This document shows, in pieces, positions 9,098 to 20,381 of a DNA stretch of 64,000 nucleotides (positions are counted from its first letter, which is position 1; each line of letters opens with the position of its first letter). The notes below the pieces were generated by a model that saw only the letters and a list, made by a program, of their open reading frames with translations, made no database searches and had not been told where the DNA came from. The translations under genes and the position numbers were made by a program. The DNA is from Peribolospora baueri (lineage: Eukaryota; Basidiomycota; Peribolosporomycetes; Peribolosporales; Peribolosporaceae), in assembly GCA_029717555.1 (NCBI GenBank), contig JAMDHS010000033.1, positions 62,001 to 126,000 of the forward strand, in the 5' to 3' direction.

Positions 9098-10997
9098 CTA
9101 TGTGAGGAAGGGGGAAAGATATATGGAGAGGTGTTGCTCTATAACGGAAGACAGATATGCCTTGTCCAGGAGAGCGCCTGAAATGAGATGTCTCTGCAAG
9201 TATTGCGTGGTTGCATTGAGGAAAGGAAGGGACCAAGGAAGAAGCGACCGAAGGATGGGCAGAGTCGTGCCAGACGCTGGTCAGTCGCTTCGACAGAGCG
9301 AAAACAGCCAAATGAGAGGGTGCGGAACGACGAACCGACGAATCGTTCGCTCACAAATGCAAAGTAAGTCCCGGCGCACGTATGCTTCCACAAGCCCTCG
9401 AACTCGGGTCGGGAACGGTCGATACCTCTCGACGCGAGGATGGCCACAGCGAGTTTCTTGATCGTCTGTGCGGCGTCATACGGCCGGAGGGGAAGAAGGG
9501 GGGGGGAAGGGTCGAAGAAAGGAACAGTTGCCGGACAACAAAAGGCGGTTCTAAACGTGAGCGGAGGAGTACTTTGGCCAGCATTTGCCCGGATCCCGAA
9601 TCGACAAGGGCGACGAAAGAAGAAGCGGGGACTCACGTCCCTGTTCCTCTTTTCCACGCTCGACTCGGTCCCACCGGCCGTCGTCGCCGTCGCACTCTCC
9701 TCCGAATGACTCGTCCTCCTCTTCGCCAAGGGATTGTTCGTCTCACCGGCCGATGTACTCCGCAAAGGCCCCGTCCCCAAACCATCCTCGCCCCTCTGCA
9801 GACGGAGCAGGGAGCCCGACATCGTCCTCCTCCATCCTTGCTTAGACACACGACGGGCGGCTAACAGCCCTAGCTGGTCCGATGAGAGGTCTGCTGCCAG
9901 CCCCATTCGCATTGCAGGGCTGGGTGAATGTGTTCGCCCAGGGGCTCCTCGAGGGAGGGGGTCATCCGGCCTCGCCGGTCGCTTCTTCACCTCTTTTCTT
10001 CTTCCGACCACCATCCGCAGTCTCGGCGGGGAGGGAGATGGCTTTGACGTAATCTCTGCCGCCGCGACAGCTGCATCAACGAGCGGGGGGCGGCCTTCAT
10101 CAGGATGTAGCTCCGCCCAGATGGCAATGTCATTTCCTGCGTGGTGTGATGAGTTGGAGGCAAAAAAAGAGATGGAGGCGGGAAGGAGAGAAGGGGCGGT
10201 GGAGGAGGAAGCGCTTTCGGAAAGGGAGACAATGAGCACGGCAGGCGCGCGAGGACAAGGTGGGCCGGGGTCGTGGCGCTGGGGAGCAGCGGACGAGGTT
10301 GGGCTGGGGGGGGAGAGGAGGTCCGGGGACGAGCAGAAGTGGCGCTCAAAGTAGTCGATCGTGCTTCTTTCGTGCGGATCAATGTGCCTATCGGAGAAGT
10401 CGGTGAGCTTTGCTCGAAGTGGAAAGACGAAACGATGACGAACGAGGGCTCACATTCGGATGAGCCCGGTGGCTTCCCACAGCACCTCTTTTCCCGAAAC
10501 CGCACTGGCCCTGCCTTTGCCCTTGTCATCGGCCACTCCTTCACCCGTCATATTCTCCCAGCGCTTGATGCAAAGGTGACGATGTCTCATCATTTCCAGC
10601 GTTAGACAGAGATCCGCATCGTCTGCACTTGGAGACGCCGGCGGATGCGACGAGTCTGAGCCGTTGGAAGTGTCGATGACGATAGGTGATGGCGCACTAG
10701 CTTCGGTGGATCCGTTAGCATTCTTGGCTGGAGTGGAGGTGTGCAAATCAACGCTAAAGTAGTGGGCCACAAATGCGACGCCTGCGAGATGTAGAATAGG
10801 AAAGCAAGATCCAGCGGTGCGACCAGTGAGTGTCCGGCCACAAGACGTCTGCGCGCGCCTGCCGCATGTCCCGAGCGATGCTCACCTGGCAAGAGGATGC
10901 CGTCAGGCAGTTCGAACGCGCCTCTCCAAAGCAGTCTCGCTTTGGCCTGCCTAGGCGCAGGCGTCGAGTACAGCGCAGAGGCCACAGGGCTCGCCAT
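9098..10997 (-). CDS. SLD7: Sld7-like DNA replication initiation protein
   Basis: Predicted 465-residue protein. Exons: 10997-10886, 10781-10454, 10387-9637, 9465-9355, 9193-9098, all in phase. The N-terminal part (ARLLWRGAFELPDG, then VAFVAHYFSVDL) and the C-terminal ~75 residues (RNRDTIKKLAVAIL, RGIDRSRPEFEGLW, CAGTYFAF, then an exon reading RHLISGALLDKAYL) recall the two end domains of fungal Sld7, with a long Ser/Pro-rich linker between them. In yeast Sld7 binds Sld3 and helps load Cdc45 at origins. Recognition rests on remembered pattern, not a search, so the name is tentative. The ATG at 10997 is the only in-frame ATG near the conserved start. Intron 3 (9466-9636) is 171 nt, a multiple of three, with no stop in frame. 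Confidence 0.5.
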
Positions 10998-11370
10998 TCG
11001 AGTGGTGACGACGACGGCAAGGCGCGTCAGAGCCCGCACCGTGCGCCTGTGTCGGCGCGCCGACCGCAGAGCTGATCCTTCCTCGCCTCCTTCCGGCCTG
11101 CCCGGCGGCGGCGCGTTGGCAGCGCAGCGTGCTTAGACGGCTCGAGCAGGGAGTTTTCAAGAAGAGGTCTTGATCGACGTCGGTCCTTGGCAGCTATTCA
11201 AGAGCGGCTCGGCTGGGAAGCGGAGGCCGGCATTGAACGCAACTCGAGCGCTGACTAAGCAGCGAGGATCGTACGAGCGGCACGTGACCTTGAGAACGGG
11301 TTGAAGGCCGTCTCGACGATCGTCTAGCTCTCCTCTTCCTGTCCTCCATCCAGGGACAGACACGATAGCC
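10998..11370. promoter_or_regulatory. Divergent promoter of the Sld7-like gene and YSH1
   Basis: The 373 bp between two head-to-head start codons have no coding content. A CACGTG palindrome (11281-11286) lies 85 bp upstream of the YSH1 start and is the only motif I can single out. Confidence 0.5.
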
Positions 11371-14300
11371 ATGTCGAAGCGCAAGCTAGCCGGGATGTCC
11401 TTTGCCCCGGCGCCTGCGGTGCATTCCAGCGACGCGCCCGGGCCAGCACCGGAGGATGACTTGCGGATCACCATGCTCGGCGCCGGGCAGGAGGTAGGCA
11501 GGTCGTGCTGCGTGATCCAGTACCGGGGCCTCACCGTCGTATGCGATTCTGGCGTCCATCCTGCCTTCACCGGCATGGCCGCTTTGCCCTTTATCGACGA
11601 GCTGGATTGGAGCACAGTGGACTGTCTGTTGATTACGCAGTAAGTGCGGACGCACGCACGAGAGGAGCGACATGAATGAAGTAAGGCGATGAGAAGCCGT
11701 TTTGTGACCGCCTGGATTGTTCACCACCAGTACAGTTTCCACCTCGACCACGCCGCTGCACTCACATACATCATGGAAAAGGTGGGCCTTTTTGTGCCTT
11801 TATCGCCATCAGAGCTTCTTTGCCCACATGGCGCCGGACCGTGCAAAGAATGGGCGCGTGTTCATTTCTGTCTCGCCCCCTCGCAGACCAACTTTAAGGA
11901 TGGGAAGGGAAAGGTGTACATGACCCATCCTACCAAGGCCGTGTATCGCTTTCTCATGCAGGACTATGTGCGACTGAGGCGAGTGAAACACCGCCGCTGT
12001 GTTGCGTTACCTGTGTTCATTCCTTTCTAATTTTGCTTCGCCCCCGATGTATACTTCTTTCACCCAATCAGTAATGCCGGCGCAGACGACCAGCTGTTCG
12101 ACGAGTCCCAGATGCTCGTCTCCTGGCGGCAGATCGAAGCGGTGGACTACCACCAAGACATCTCCGTCCGAGGCGGCTTGCGCTTCACGCCTTACCACGC
12201 AGGCCACGTTCTCGGCGCGTGCATGTTCCTTATCGAGATCGCCGGTCTGCGCGTGCTGTACACTGGCGACTACTCAAGAGAGGAGGACAGGCATCTCGTT
12301 CAGGCCGAAGTTCCGCCTGTGAGGCCTGACGTGCTTATTTGCGAGAGCACGTACGGAACCCAGAATTTGGTGCCGAGGTTGGATAAGGAGGCTAGGTTCA
12401 CCGGTGGGCGTTTAATCTTCTGGCCTCACTTTCGACCATCCTCTCGCTGCATACGTATCTGGCGGCTAATTTGCCTGCTTTATTGCACCGTGTTTCATTC
12501 CTCAGCCCTTGTCCACAGCATCATCCGCCGCGGTGGTCGCGTCCTCTTGCCCGTATTCGTGCTCGGCCGAGCGCAAGAGCTTCTCCTCCTCCTGGACGAA
12601 TACTGGTCTGCGCACCCGGAGCTGCACTCCGTTCCCGTCTATTACGTGTCCTCCCTCGCAAAACGATGCATCCAGGTGTACCAGACTTACATCCACACCA
12701 TGAACGACAACATCCGGTCGAGATTTGCGAGAAGGGACAATCCTTTCCAGTTCAAGCACGTAAGCAACCTCAAGGGTTTGGACAAGTTTGAGGACAGGGG
12801 GCCGTGCGTCTTGATGTGCAGCCCAGGACTGATGCAGAGCGGCGTTAGCAGGGAGGTGCTGGAGAGATGGGCGCCCGATAAGAGGAACGGCTTGATCGTA
12901 AGCGGCTACTCAGTGGAAGGGACGATGGCAAGAGTGAGCAAATGCCGATCTTTTGCATCCTCATAAGCCAGCTTTCCTTCCCACACCGACTGATTGACTA
13001 TGTGGACGCCCCTAATACAGACCATCCTCACCGAGCCCGAAGAGATCATCAGCATGTCCGGCCAACGCATTCCTCGACGCATGTCGGTGGATTACATCTC
13101 CTTTTCCGCCCACGTCGACTTTGCCCAAAACGCCGGGTTCATAGATGAGGTCAAGGCGCAACACATCGTTCTTGTGCATGGGGAGCAGAATGCTATGAGC
13201 AGACTAAGGGCGGCGTTACAAAGCAAGTACTCGGAAAGGGCTGAAGACGTCAAGATTCATACGCCGAGGAACTGCGACGTGCTCAAGCTCAAGTTTAGAG
13301 GGGAGAGGATGGCAAAGGTGCGAGCTCCTCTTTCCTTTCATCGCTCTCTTTTCCCCGTGTACACGCGACGATGGCATTTGTGCCTTTCTCTTTCCGGGGT
13401 GACCATCGTATGCGTATGTCTGGCTTGCTAAACACGCCCGTTTTTTTTTGCAGGCCATCGGCTCCATTGCCGCCAAGCCTCCGCCGCCAGACACGCTCCT
13501 TTCAGGCCTGATCGTCTCCAAAGACTTTGTGTACACGATTCTTGACCCTTCAGACCTCTCCGAGTTCACGGGATTGTCGACGAGCGTCATCGTTCAGAGA
13601 CAGCGTATCGCACTCGGCGTCAGTTGGGAGCTCGTTAAGTGGCACTTGGAGGGGATGTACGGGGGTTTGAAGGAAGGCGTGGACCCGGACAGGGTTCCGA
13701 CCGTGCGGGTACGTTTCCGACTTGGTCCTGGCGTTCCTCTTGGCGAGAGCTCACTAGAACCCTCCATTTTTTCATATTCCTTTGGCGGGCGCTAACGGAC
13801 GGAACAGGTGATGGACGTGATCGACATCAAGCATACTTCCGAGCACCAGCTCACGCTTGAATGGGTGTCAAGCGTTGCCAACGATATGATTGCCGACTCT
13901 GTCCTCGCACTGCTCCTTGGCATTGATCGGACACCGGCTTCAGTCAAGAGTGAGTTCGGCGACGCAACAAGGCCAGATGGAACGTTTGTGTCGTCATCTG
14001 TCCATACAGGATGAGGTCACATTTCCGGTTCTATTCGTTGATCGCTCGTTCCGCTGACGCTGGTCATTCGTTCTTTTCCGCTGCCAGTGACGACCCAACC
14101 ACACACTCATCTCCACTCGCACCCTCACGCCACCGCCGCCACCACGACGTGTGCGGATGCGCACTCGACCAAGTCTTCCTCCTCCCCTCCGGCGCCTGCG
14201 AACGTGCGAGCAGAGCGGATGCTGGCCTTTCTGGAGGCTCACTTCGGACCTGCAGAGGAATGCGTGCTCAAAGTCACACCCGAAGGTAGGATTGTGGAGG

Positions 14301-15040
14301 AGCAGGTAGGCGAGGAGGAGACGGCCGAGGGCGAAGGAGGTGTGAAGATGGAGGACGCCGATGAGAAGACGCCCGAAGCCGCACAAGCACCAGCTTTGGA
14401 CGACGAGAAAGGGCCAACGGACGCAACGGAGACGGTGAAGACGAACAAGAACTCTGATCTGGTAGACCACCCGGGTGTGCGGGTGCGCTTGGACGAGCAA
14501 TTCGCGCTGGTGGATCTAGTGACCTTTGTGAGTCGAACCGAACCCACAGACTTTTTTTCTTTTTCTTCTTCCTTGCGCGTGCTTTTTTTCCGGCTTCAAA
14601 ATGCACGGGCTGCACAAATCTCCTTCCCGGCGCGCCCTTCCTATCTCCCCGTCTCCCGTTTCTGACATAATCCCCGCTTCCACGCTCTCGCGAACGAACG
14701 AACGCACGAAAATGTACATCCAAATCCGAACCAGGACGTCGCCTCGACCACGTCGCCCGCCTTCGCTTCGCGGGTACGCAAGGTCGTGTCTCTTTCTTTG
14801 CGGACGATCCGGCCTCTTTCGGAAGGGTGGACGGTGGCGTCGTCGCCGGACATGGACGTGCTCGGGCTCGGAGACGGAGACGGCGACGGCGAGGTCAGCG
14901 CCAAGGGAGAAGAGGGAGAGGGAGCGGATAGGTTCGTGGAGCTTCCGGAGGCGAAGAGGACGAAGACAGTCGAGGGCAACGAGGACGGCGAAGGAAAGAG
15001 CAAGGCGGACGAGGGAGGGAAAGTGGTGGAGGATCTCTGA
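11371..15040 (+). CDS. YSH1: Cleavage and polyadenylation endonuclease YSH1 (CPSF73)
   Basis: Metallo-beta-lactamase/beta-CASP nuclease that cuts pre-mRNA ahead of poly(A) addition, a subunit of the nuclear cleavage and polyadenylation factor. Ten exons: 11371-11639, 11736-11781, 11887-11978, 12072-12403, 12506-12933, 13021-13317, 13454-13708, 13808-13949, 14088-14527, 14735-15040; 868 residues. The zinc motif HFHLDH (about 90-95) is assembled across intron 1. [61 protein letters not shown] and [13 protein letters not shown] are all present, so the enzyme looks intact. The C-terminal half contains a His/Pro/Ser-rich insert (near exon 9 start) and an acidic tail. Intron 3 uses a GC donor (AG|GCGAGT), because no GT site keeps the frame into SNAGADD. 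Confidence 0.96.
11979..12071 (+). other. GC-AG intron in YSH1
   Basis: The exon must end in CTGAG and resume at TAATGCC to give the family sequence RLSNAGADD. The bases after CTGAG are GCGAGT, a GC donor in otherwise consensus context. The nearby GTGAAA would bring in a TAA stop in phase. Confidence 0.8.
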
Positions 15041-15445
15041 GAGACGCCAGTTGTTCCTTTGATCGGGAGGGTCGCCCATCTGTTATCTTAACGTCGTTTG
15101 AGATTGTAGATCCATGTACCCTTTTCAAACCCGCTGCGAGCAGACTGGGAGCGAACGACGGTTTTGCCAAGGAGCATGTCGCAGTTGGGTTTGCACGTGG
15201 AGGACGACGAAGTGAACGAAAGAAACGCATATTGTATTACAACTGCGCGTCCGGGTAGAAGGGTAGCGAAGTGAGGGACGTCTGGTTGTAAGACCTAGCT
15301 CGTGATACTTCCCCAATTGTCGACAAGACGGAACAGACAAGGGTGGTAGAAGGAAGCAAAGAGGTGGCAAAAGACCGGAGACAGAAAGCAGGGGGAGCCG
15401 AACTGACGCGAGGATGGAACAATGCCCAGCTAAGGACCGAACCGC
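15041..15445. other. Convergent 3' region between YSH1 and YRA1
   Basis: The 405 bp between two 3' ends hold no supported gene; presumably both terminators and 3' UTRs. Confidence 0.6.
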
Positions 15446-16537
15446 TTAAGCGGCAGGAGCGGGAGCGGCAGCACCGTTGGCATGGGCGGTGTAGTCATCC
15501 ATCTCCGCGTCCAGGTCCTCCACCGTCTTTTTGGGTCGAGGCGGGGCGCGAGAACCTCCACGCCTGCCGCGACCACGGCCCCTACCGGCGGCGCCACCGC
15601 GAGCGGCAGGCTTCTGCTGGACGACGAGGGCCGGCTGAGTGGCGGCCGCCGTAGCCGGGTTGACGACGATCTCGACCTTGATGGGCCGCTCTTCACGAAA
15701 CAAGTTGGTGGGGACGGATGGGAGCAGCGGTGGCGTGAGAAAATGCTTCAAAAGCAGCAGTGGTCGAAAAAGGTCGGCGATCTACTCACTCTGGTCGATG
15801 AGCCTGTTGTTGTACTGCTGATAAGCCCTGGCGCCATCGGCGGCGCGCTGGAAGATGACGTGGCAAACGCCGGTGGAGCGACCGTTGGCAAGGTAGCTGA
15901 GCTGCACCTTCTTGAGTGGGCCGATTGTCGAGCTGAAGAGCTCCTACAGACGCGAACGACGACGGCGTGGTGGAAGACACGGCGCGAACGAACGAACGGC
16001 CGGATGCGGGTGCAGCGAGCGAAGGGCGGAGAAGCGGTGAATCGTCAGAATGCTGTCAGAATGCAGCCGAAATGACGGCAGGCAGGCACGACCGGCAGGC
16101 AGGCAGTCGTTCGTTCGGACGATGGGGGAGCCGAAGGAATTGACCACGCGACTGACTGCCGGTGCAACCGAATGCAACTGGAAAATCGAGCCGACGAAGG
16201 AGGTTTAAAGGGCAGGGGGGAAGGGGGAGGGCATCTAGCTGACCTTGATCTGGGCCTCGGTCACGTCGCCAGGCAGGTTGCTGACGATGATCTTCGAGCC
16301 TTCGTTGGCGCCACCGGGGGCGCGTCCCGGGATGACGATGGGCTGCTGCTGCTGCTGAGCCTGCTGAGCCCGGTTGCCACGAGCGGAGGCCTTCACGGCA
16401 GACGCCCGAGCGCCCGAGCCGACGGCGGCGGCCTTGGCAGAGCCACGACGACGCGGGCCGCCACGACCGCCTCGGCGGGAGGCGCGTGGCTCCTCGGCGA
16501 TGATCTCGTCAAGAGAGCGGTCGATGTTGATGGACAT
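15446..16537 (-). CDS. YRA1: mRNA export adaptor YRA1/ALYREF (REF family)
   Basis: REF-family RNA-binding adaptor that couples the TREX helicase (Sub2/UAP56) and the exporter Mex67 to mRNA in the nucleus. Exons: 16537-16244, 15943-15790, 15690-15446; 230 residues. The protein starts with a UAP56-binding motif (RSLDEIIAE, residues ~7-15) and ends with the second family motif, DLDAEMDDYTAHA. Between them lie an Arg/Gly-rich segment, one RRM (from KIIVSNLPGDVTEAQIK through the RNP1-like STGVCHVIF, about 82-160) and another RGRGRGRRGG stretch. This is the full REF layout at its normal size. The ATG at 16537 begins the conserved N-terminal motif. Confidence 0.93.
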
Positions 16538-17014
16538 GGCAACAGAAAAACGCCGTCAAACAGAAATAAGCCGAGAAGAAAGGCGCTTGGTGGCGTTGAG
16601 AGGAGGAACGGCGACGGTGGATGGTTGTGGCGTTGGTGGATGGTGGACGAGGATGGATGAGATATAGATGGAGGACGACGAAGGGGCGAGATGGTGTGAC
16701 GCAGGGGTGCCGCAGCAGCGCGGCTCGCACGTGCCGTAGCAACCGGAGCGGAAGTCCGATCTGAGGAAGAGGACAACGGATGGAGGGAGAGAGCGATGGG
16801 TGATGGGTGGGTTATGGGATGGAGTGAGATAAGATTCTGACCAAGAGCAAAAAGATACAAATACACATGAATGATAACCGACATGGAGAGCAAAGAGGAA
16901 ACGACCAAACACTGCGGCCCAAGACGAACGAGCGAGAGTGCGAGCGATGCGAGCATGGAAGAAAAAGAGAAAAGTAAAAAAAAAAAAAAGGAAGAAAACA
17001 TCGCAAGCGCCCAT
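16538..17014. promoter_or_regulatory. Upstream region of YRA1, 3' flank of MRD1
   Basis: No coding potential supported in 477 bp. A CACGTG site lies at 16728-16733, about 190 bp upstream of the YRA1 start. An A-run (about 16978-16990) lies next to the 3' end of MRD1. Confidence 0.5.
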
Positions 17015-20000
17015 TCAACTTGTCTCCAACTCCTCTTCGTCCAACACCAACTTGGTCCTCTTCCCCATCCTCGCACCTCCACCGCCTTCCCTCAAGAATC
17101 CCTTTCGAACCTTCTCCCTCGCCGCCTCAACGCCCATCTCATCCGTTCCGTCCGCGCCTTCCGAAGCCCACTCGAGCACGAGATGCCTCCCGAGCAGGTG
17201 CGTGTGCTTCAGCGCAAGCATCGCATTCTCGGCCTCGCGACGGGAGACGAATTCGACGAAGGCGAAGCCGCGCGTCTTGGAAGAGAAGGATTTCGGGAGC
17301 CGGACAGACTTGACGTTGCCGTGGGCGCTGTTCATCACGAGAAAATACGCGAGCGAGGTCAGACGCTATTTGTCGACTGAACCGGAAGGACATATGAAGA
17401 CTCCGACGAACCTGAACAACTCTCTGATATCCTTCTTTGTCACCTCGAACGGCACGTTCTTAATGATCATCTTGGTACTCGGCTTGCCCTTGCCAGCCTT
17501 GCCCTCCCCTTTAGCGCTAGCGCCCTCGCCTTCATCCTCAGCTCCCCTCTTGGCGAACTTTGCCATTAGCGTATGCCCGTCCAGCACGTACCCATCCAAC
17601 GCCCTCCGCGCCTTTTTCGCCTCCTCGGCAGTCTTGAAACCCACAAAGCCGTAACCCATGCTCAATCTGTCCGGTGCATCGGCAGAAGATGCGTTGGACT
17701 TGGACTTTGCAGGATTGGGCTTGGTCTGGATTCGCGCGAAAATGAAGCCGCTGAAGGCTGCGCATACGGAGCGGAAGCGGGCCTCGACGGTGGCAAAGGA
17801 GAGGTTCTTGACGAACAATGTCGAGCCCGGTTCGCCCTCTTCTTCCTCTACCGCCCTCCCATCGGAAGGCTTTAGAGCTTCTTCGACAGGGTTCACAGGT
17901 GCGCTCTTGCCCACAGACGTGTGCTGCGTAGCCGCGGCGCCCTTCTTCGCAGCAGCAGCAGCCGCGGCTTCGGGTAGAAAAACGCCCTCAGGTGCCTTTT
18001 CGAGGTAGAGCACCGAGTTACCCAAACGCTTGTACGCCAATGCCCGAAACGCGGTTTGAGCCTCTTGAGGTACGACCATCTCCACGACAGCCATCGTCCC
18101 TGCCGGAGGTACGAGCACCCTGGCGACGTCTCCGTGCGCGGCAAACATGCGCCGAATCTCGTCCTCGCCCGTGCCAAAGGGAATGTTCTTCACGAGGATG
18201 CAGGTCTGAGAGCGTGCCTTTTTATCGGATTCAAAGGCCGAGAGGTTGATCCCTTGTGATTCTAGATAGTCCTTCGTTTCTTGGATGATGTGCGTCTCGG
18301 CAAGTGCTAGTCGGACCGCCGCGTTCGGAGCCTCCGGGTTAAGGATGTCTGCTTTAGCGACGTTGAAGCGAGAGGCAATGGAGGACACGACGGCATCGGA
18401 CTGTCATAGGACAACCAGACGGGTATTAGCAAGTCGAAAAACAAAAAAGAGGCGTACGCGAGAGGTTCCATCGCACTCACATTCATGTAAAGCATGCCCC
18501 AATTAAACTCCTTCCCAGCGTCCTTCTTCCTCGCCTCCCTCTTCGCATCAGCGACCGTTTTGTTTTTCCCACTCCCCTCCGGCTTGGAGACCTTGTCGAT
18601 GGCAGGAATCACGTGCAGGATGCGACCCTGGAAGCCGGTCTTGTCTGTGGCCTTGAGAGCCGATAATGCGGAGGAAGGGCTGGCATAGTGAACGTAAGCG
18701 AGACCTTTGGAAGATTTTGTGTTCGGATCCAAAGGCATGTGCACCTTGGATGAGAGAAACAAGAATGCGAGTTAATCCACGTTCTTCGGTTAAATGCGAG
18801 CAGCGGCCTTGCGGAGCAGTGCAGCAATGGCAATGCGGTCAGAACAAGAAATTTCTACTATCGATTCCACATGGTATCAGCATTGCCAAAGCTCTGCTGT
18901 CCCTATGTTAGTTGTCATCGCCCCGCCACTCCGAAGCGCGCTGCACTGCTCCGATGCCATCTAGAACCATTATGAGAGCACCGGACAAGAAGCTCACCTG
19001 TTCGATTGGGCCGAACTCGCCGAAGCGCTTCTCCAGATCCTCGGCCGAAGTGGTAAAGGGCAGGTTTCGAAGGAAGAGCCTACCGGTTGCCATGACTGCG
19101 TCAACAATCTCTTGTTCTTGTCTTTGCCGCTCTTCTTCATCCAGCCGGGCTTTTCGTTCCTCAGGTGTCTCCTGTAAACGACAAAGGAAAGAAGTGTGAA
19201 AGGCTGCCACCTGCTGAACGAGGGGGGTCAACGTGATAGCAAAGATCCTCACCTCTTCTTCGTCCTCGCTCTCTCCTTGCTCATCCTCACTCTGTACCCA
19301 TTGCGGGCTCTCTTCGGTTCCCTCAGGCTGCTCCTCACCGCCCACCTTTCGCCTCATTCTCCTTCGCATATACTCCAGGTCCGTAAGCCCTTGGTCATCC
19401 AGATCGGCCCTCTTCTCCTCGTCCAGCTCCTTCTCCCTCTCTTCCCTCTCTCTCGCTAAGCGGTCCCCCTCTTCTCGGGCAGCTTTCTCCGCCTTATCTG
19501 TTTTTCTACGCTTGCGCGCCTCCTTATCCTCCCTCGCCTTCTCCAGAGCGAGCGGGTCCGAGGACGAGGCGGCGTCGAGAGACGCTAGGTCCTCGTTCAT
19601 CCACGTCTTCCGCTTCGACCTAGGTGCCATTACTTGCATGAACTCTTCAAAAGTGACCGTCGAGCCTTTGTTGGCTACCTTGGTCGGCTTTGCCTGAGCC
19701 GTCGGCTTGGCCGCTCTGCCATGGTCGGAATTGGCTGGCGTCACTGCATTTTCCTTGGCCTGCGTGGACGAAACGGCAGATCAGCGAGAGTCCATCGGCG
19801 ATAGCAGGTCGAATTTGGGTCTAGAAGCGAGTGCAACACTGACCGCCTTGGCGAATTCGACGCTTATCCGACTTGTGTCAAGAAACGTCCTGTCGAAGTA
19901 CTCCTTGGCGGCCCTGGCTTCCGTCTCGTCCTTGAAGCCCACGAAGCCGAACCTCCTGCTCGTCCCATCTGACTTGCGCATGAGACGTACGTCAGTGACG

Positions 20001-20188
20001 ACGCCGCCTTGGGCGGCGAAGTGCTCGCGGAGGCGCGCATCAGAGAGGTAGGAGGGCAAGTTCTTGACGATGAGGCGGGACCTGTGTGATGGACGTCAGT
20101 GAGACGAGGACGAAAGGGGAATGGATGAGCGAGCTGAACGCGCCGGCAGATAAAACCTTCGTGTTCCTGTCCTCCCTCGTACTCACAT
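17015..20188 (-). CDS. MRD1: Multiple RRM protein MRD1, 40S ribosome biogenesis
   Basis: Nucleolar protein with five RNA-recognition motifs, needed in the small-subunit processome for early pre-rRNA cleavages. Exons: 20188-20187, 20081-19844, 19759-19253, 19171-18998, 18744-18481, 18400-17412, 17327-17015; 828 residues. RRM1 begins at the N-terminus (SRLIVKNLPSYLSD). RRM2 (GRLFLRNLPF) spans exons 4-5, RRM3 carries TCILVKNIPF, RRM4 STLFVKNLSF and RRM5 MIIKNVPFEV with the RNP1 RGFAFVEF. Between RRM1 and RRM2 is a charged helical region, as in yeast Mrd1. The first coding exon is only the bases AT: the initiator ATG is completed by the G at the start of exon 2. That gives MSRLIVKNLP, the family N-terminus. 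Confidence 0.95.
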
Positions 20189-20381
20189 CGTGGAGCGAGC
20201 TCAAGAGAGAGCGGTGAGGGAGAAGAAAGAAAAAGAGGAAGGAAGAAGGGCGAGGGTTAATGCCGAAACTCCCACGGCCAAAAACTGCGGCGAGCCGAGC
20301 AGCCGAGACCCACGTCCACTTTCTTCTCGTGGGGACGAGGGCGAGACACAAACAACGAAAACCATCGATCCCAGGGCAAGG
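20189..20381. promoter_or_regulatory. Bidirectional promoter shared by MRD1 and SSF1
   Basis: Only 193 bp separate the two divergent start codons. Both neighbours act in ribosome biogenesis, so joint regulation is plausible. Both genes also have an intron almost directly after the start (after 2 and 12 coding bases). I cannot name a specific activator site. Confidence 0.6.

Noticed and set aside
15482-16075. 197-codon plus-strand frame opposite YRA1
   Set aside because: Covers YRA1 exons and introns on the other strand; no recognisable protein.
18866-18880. TGGTATCAG, resembling a retroelement primer-binding site
   Set aside because: Lies in an MRD1 intron with no terminal repeats or coding remnants nearby; chance match.
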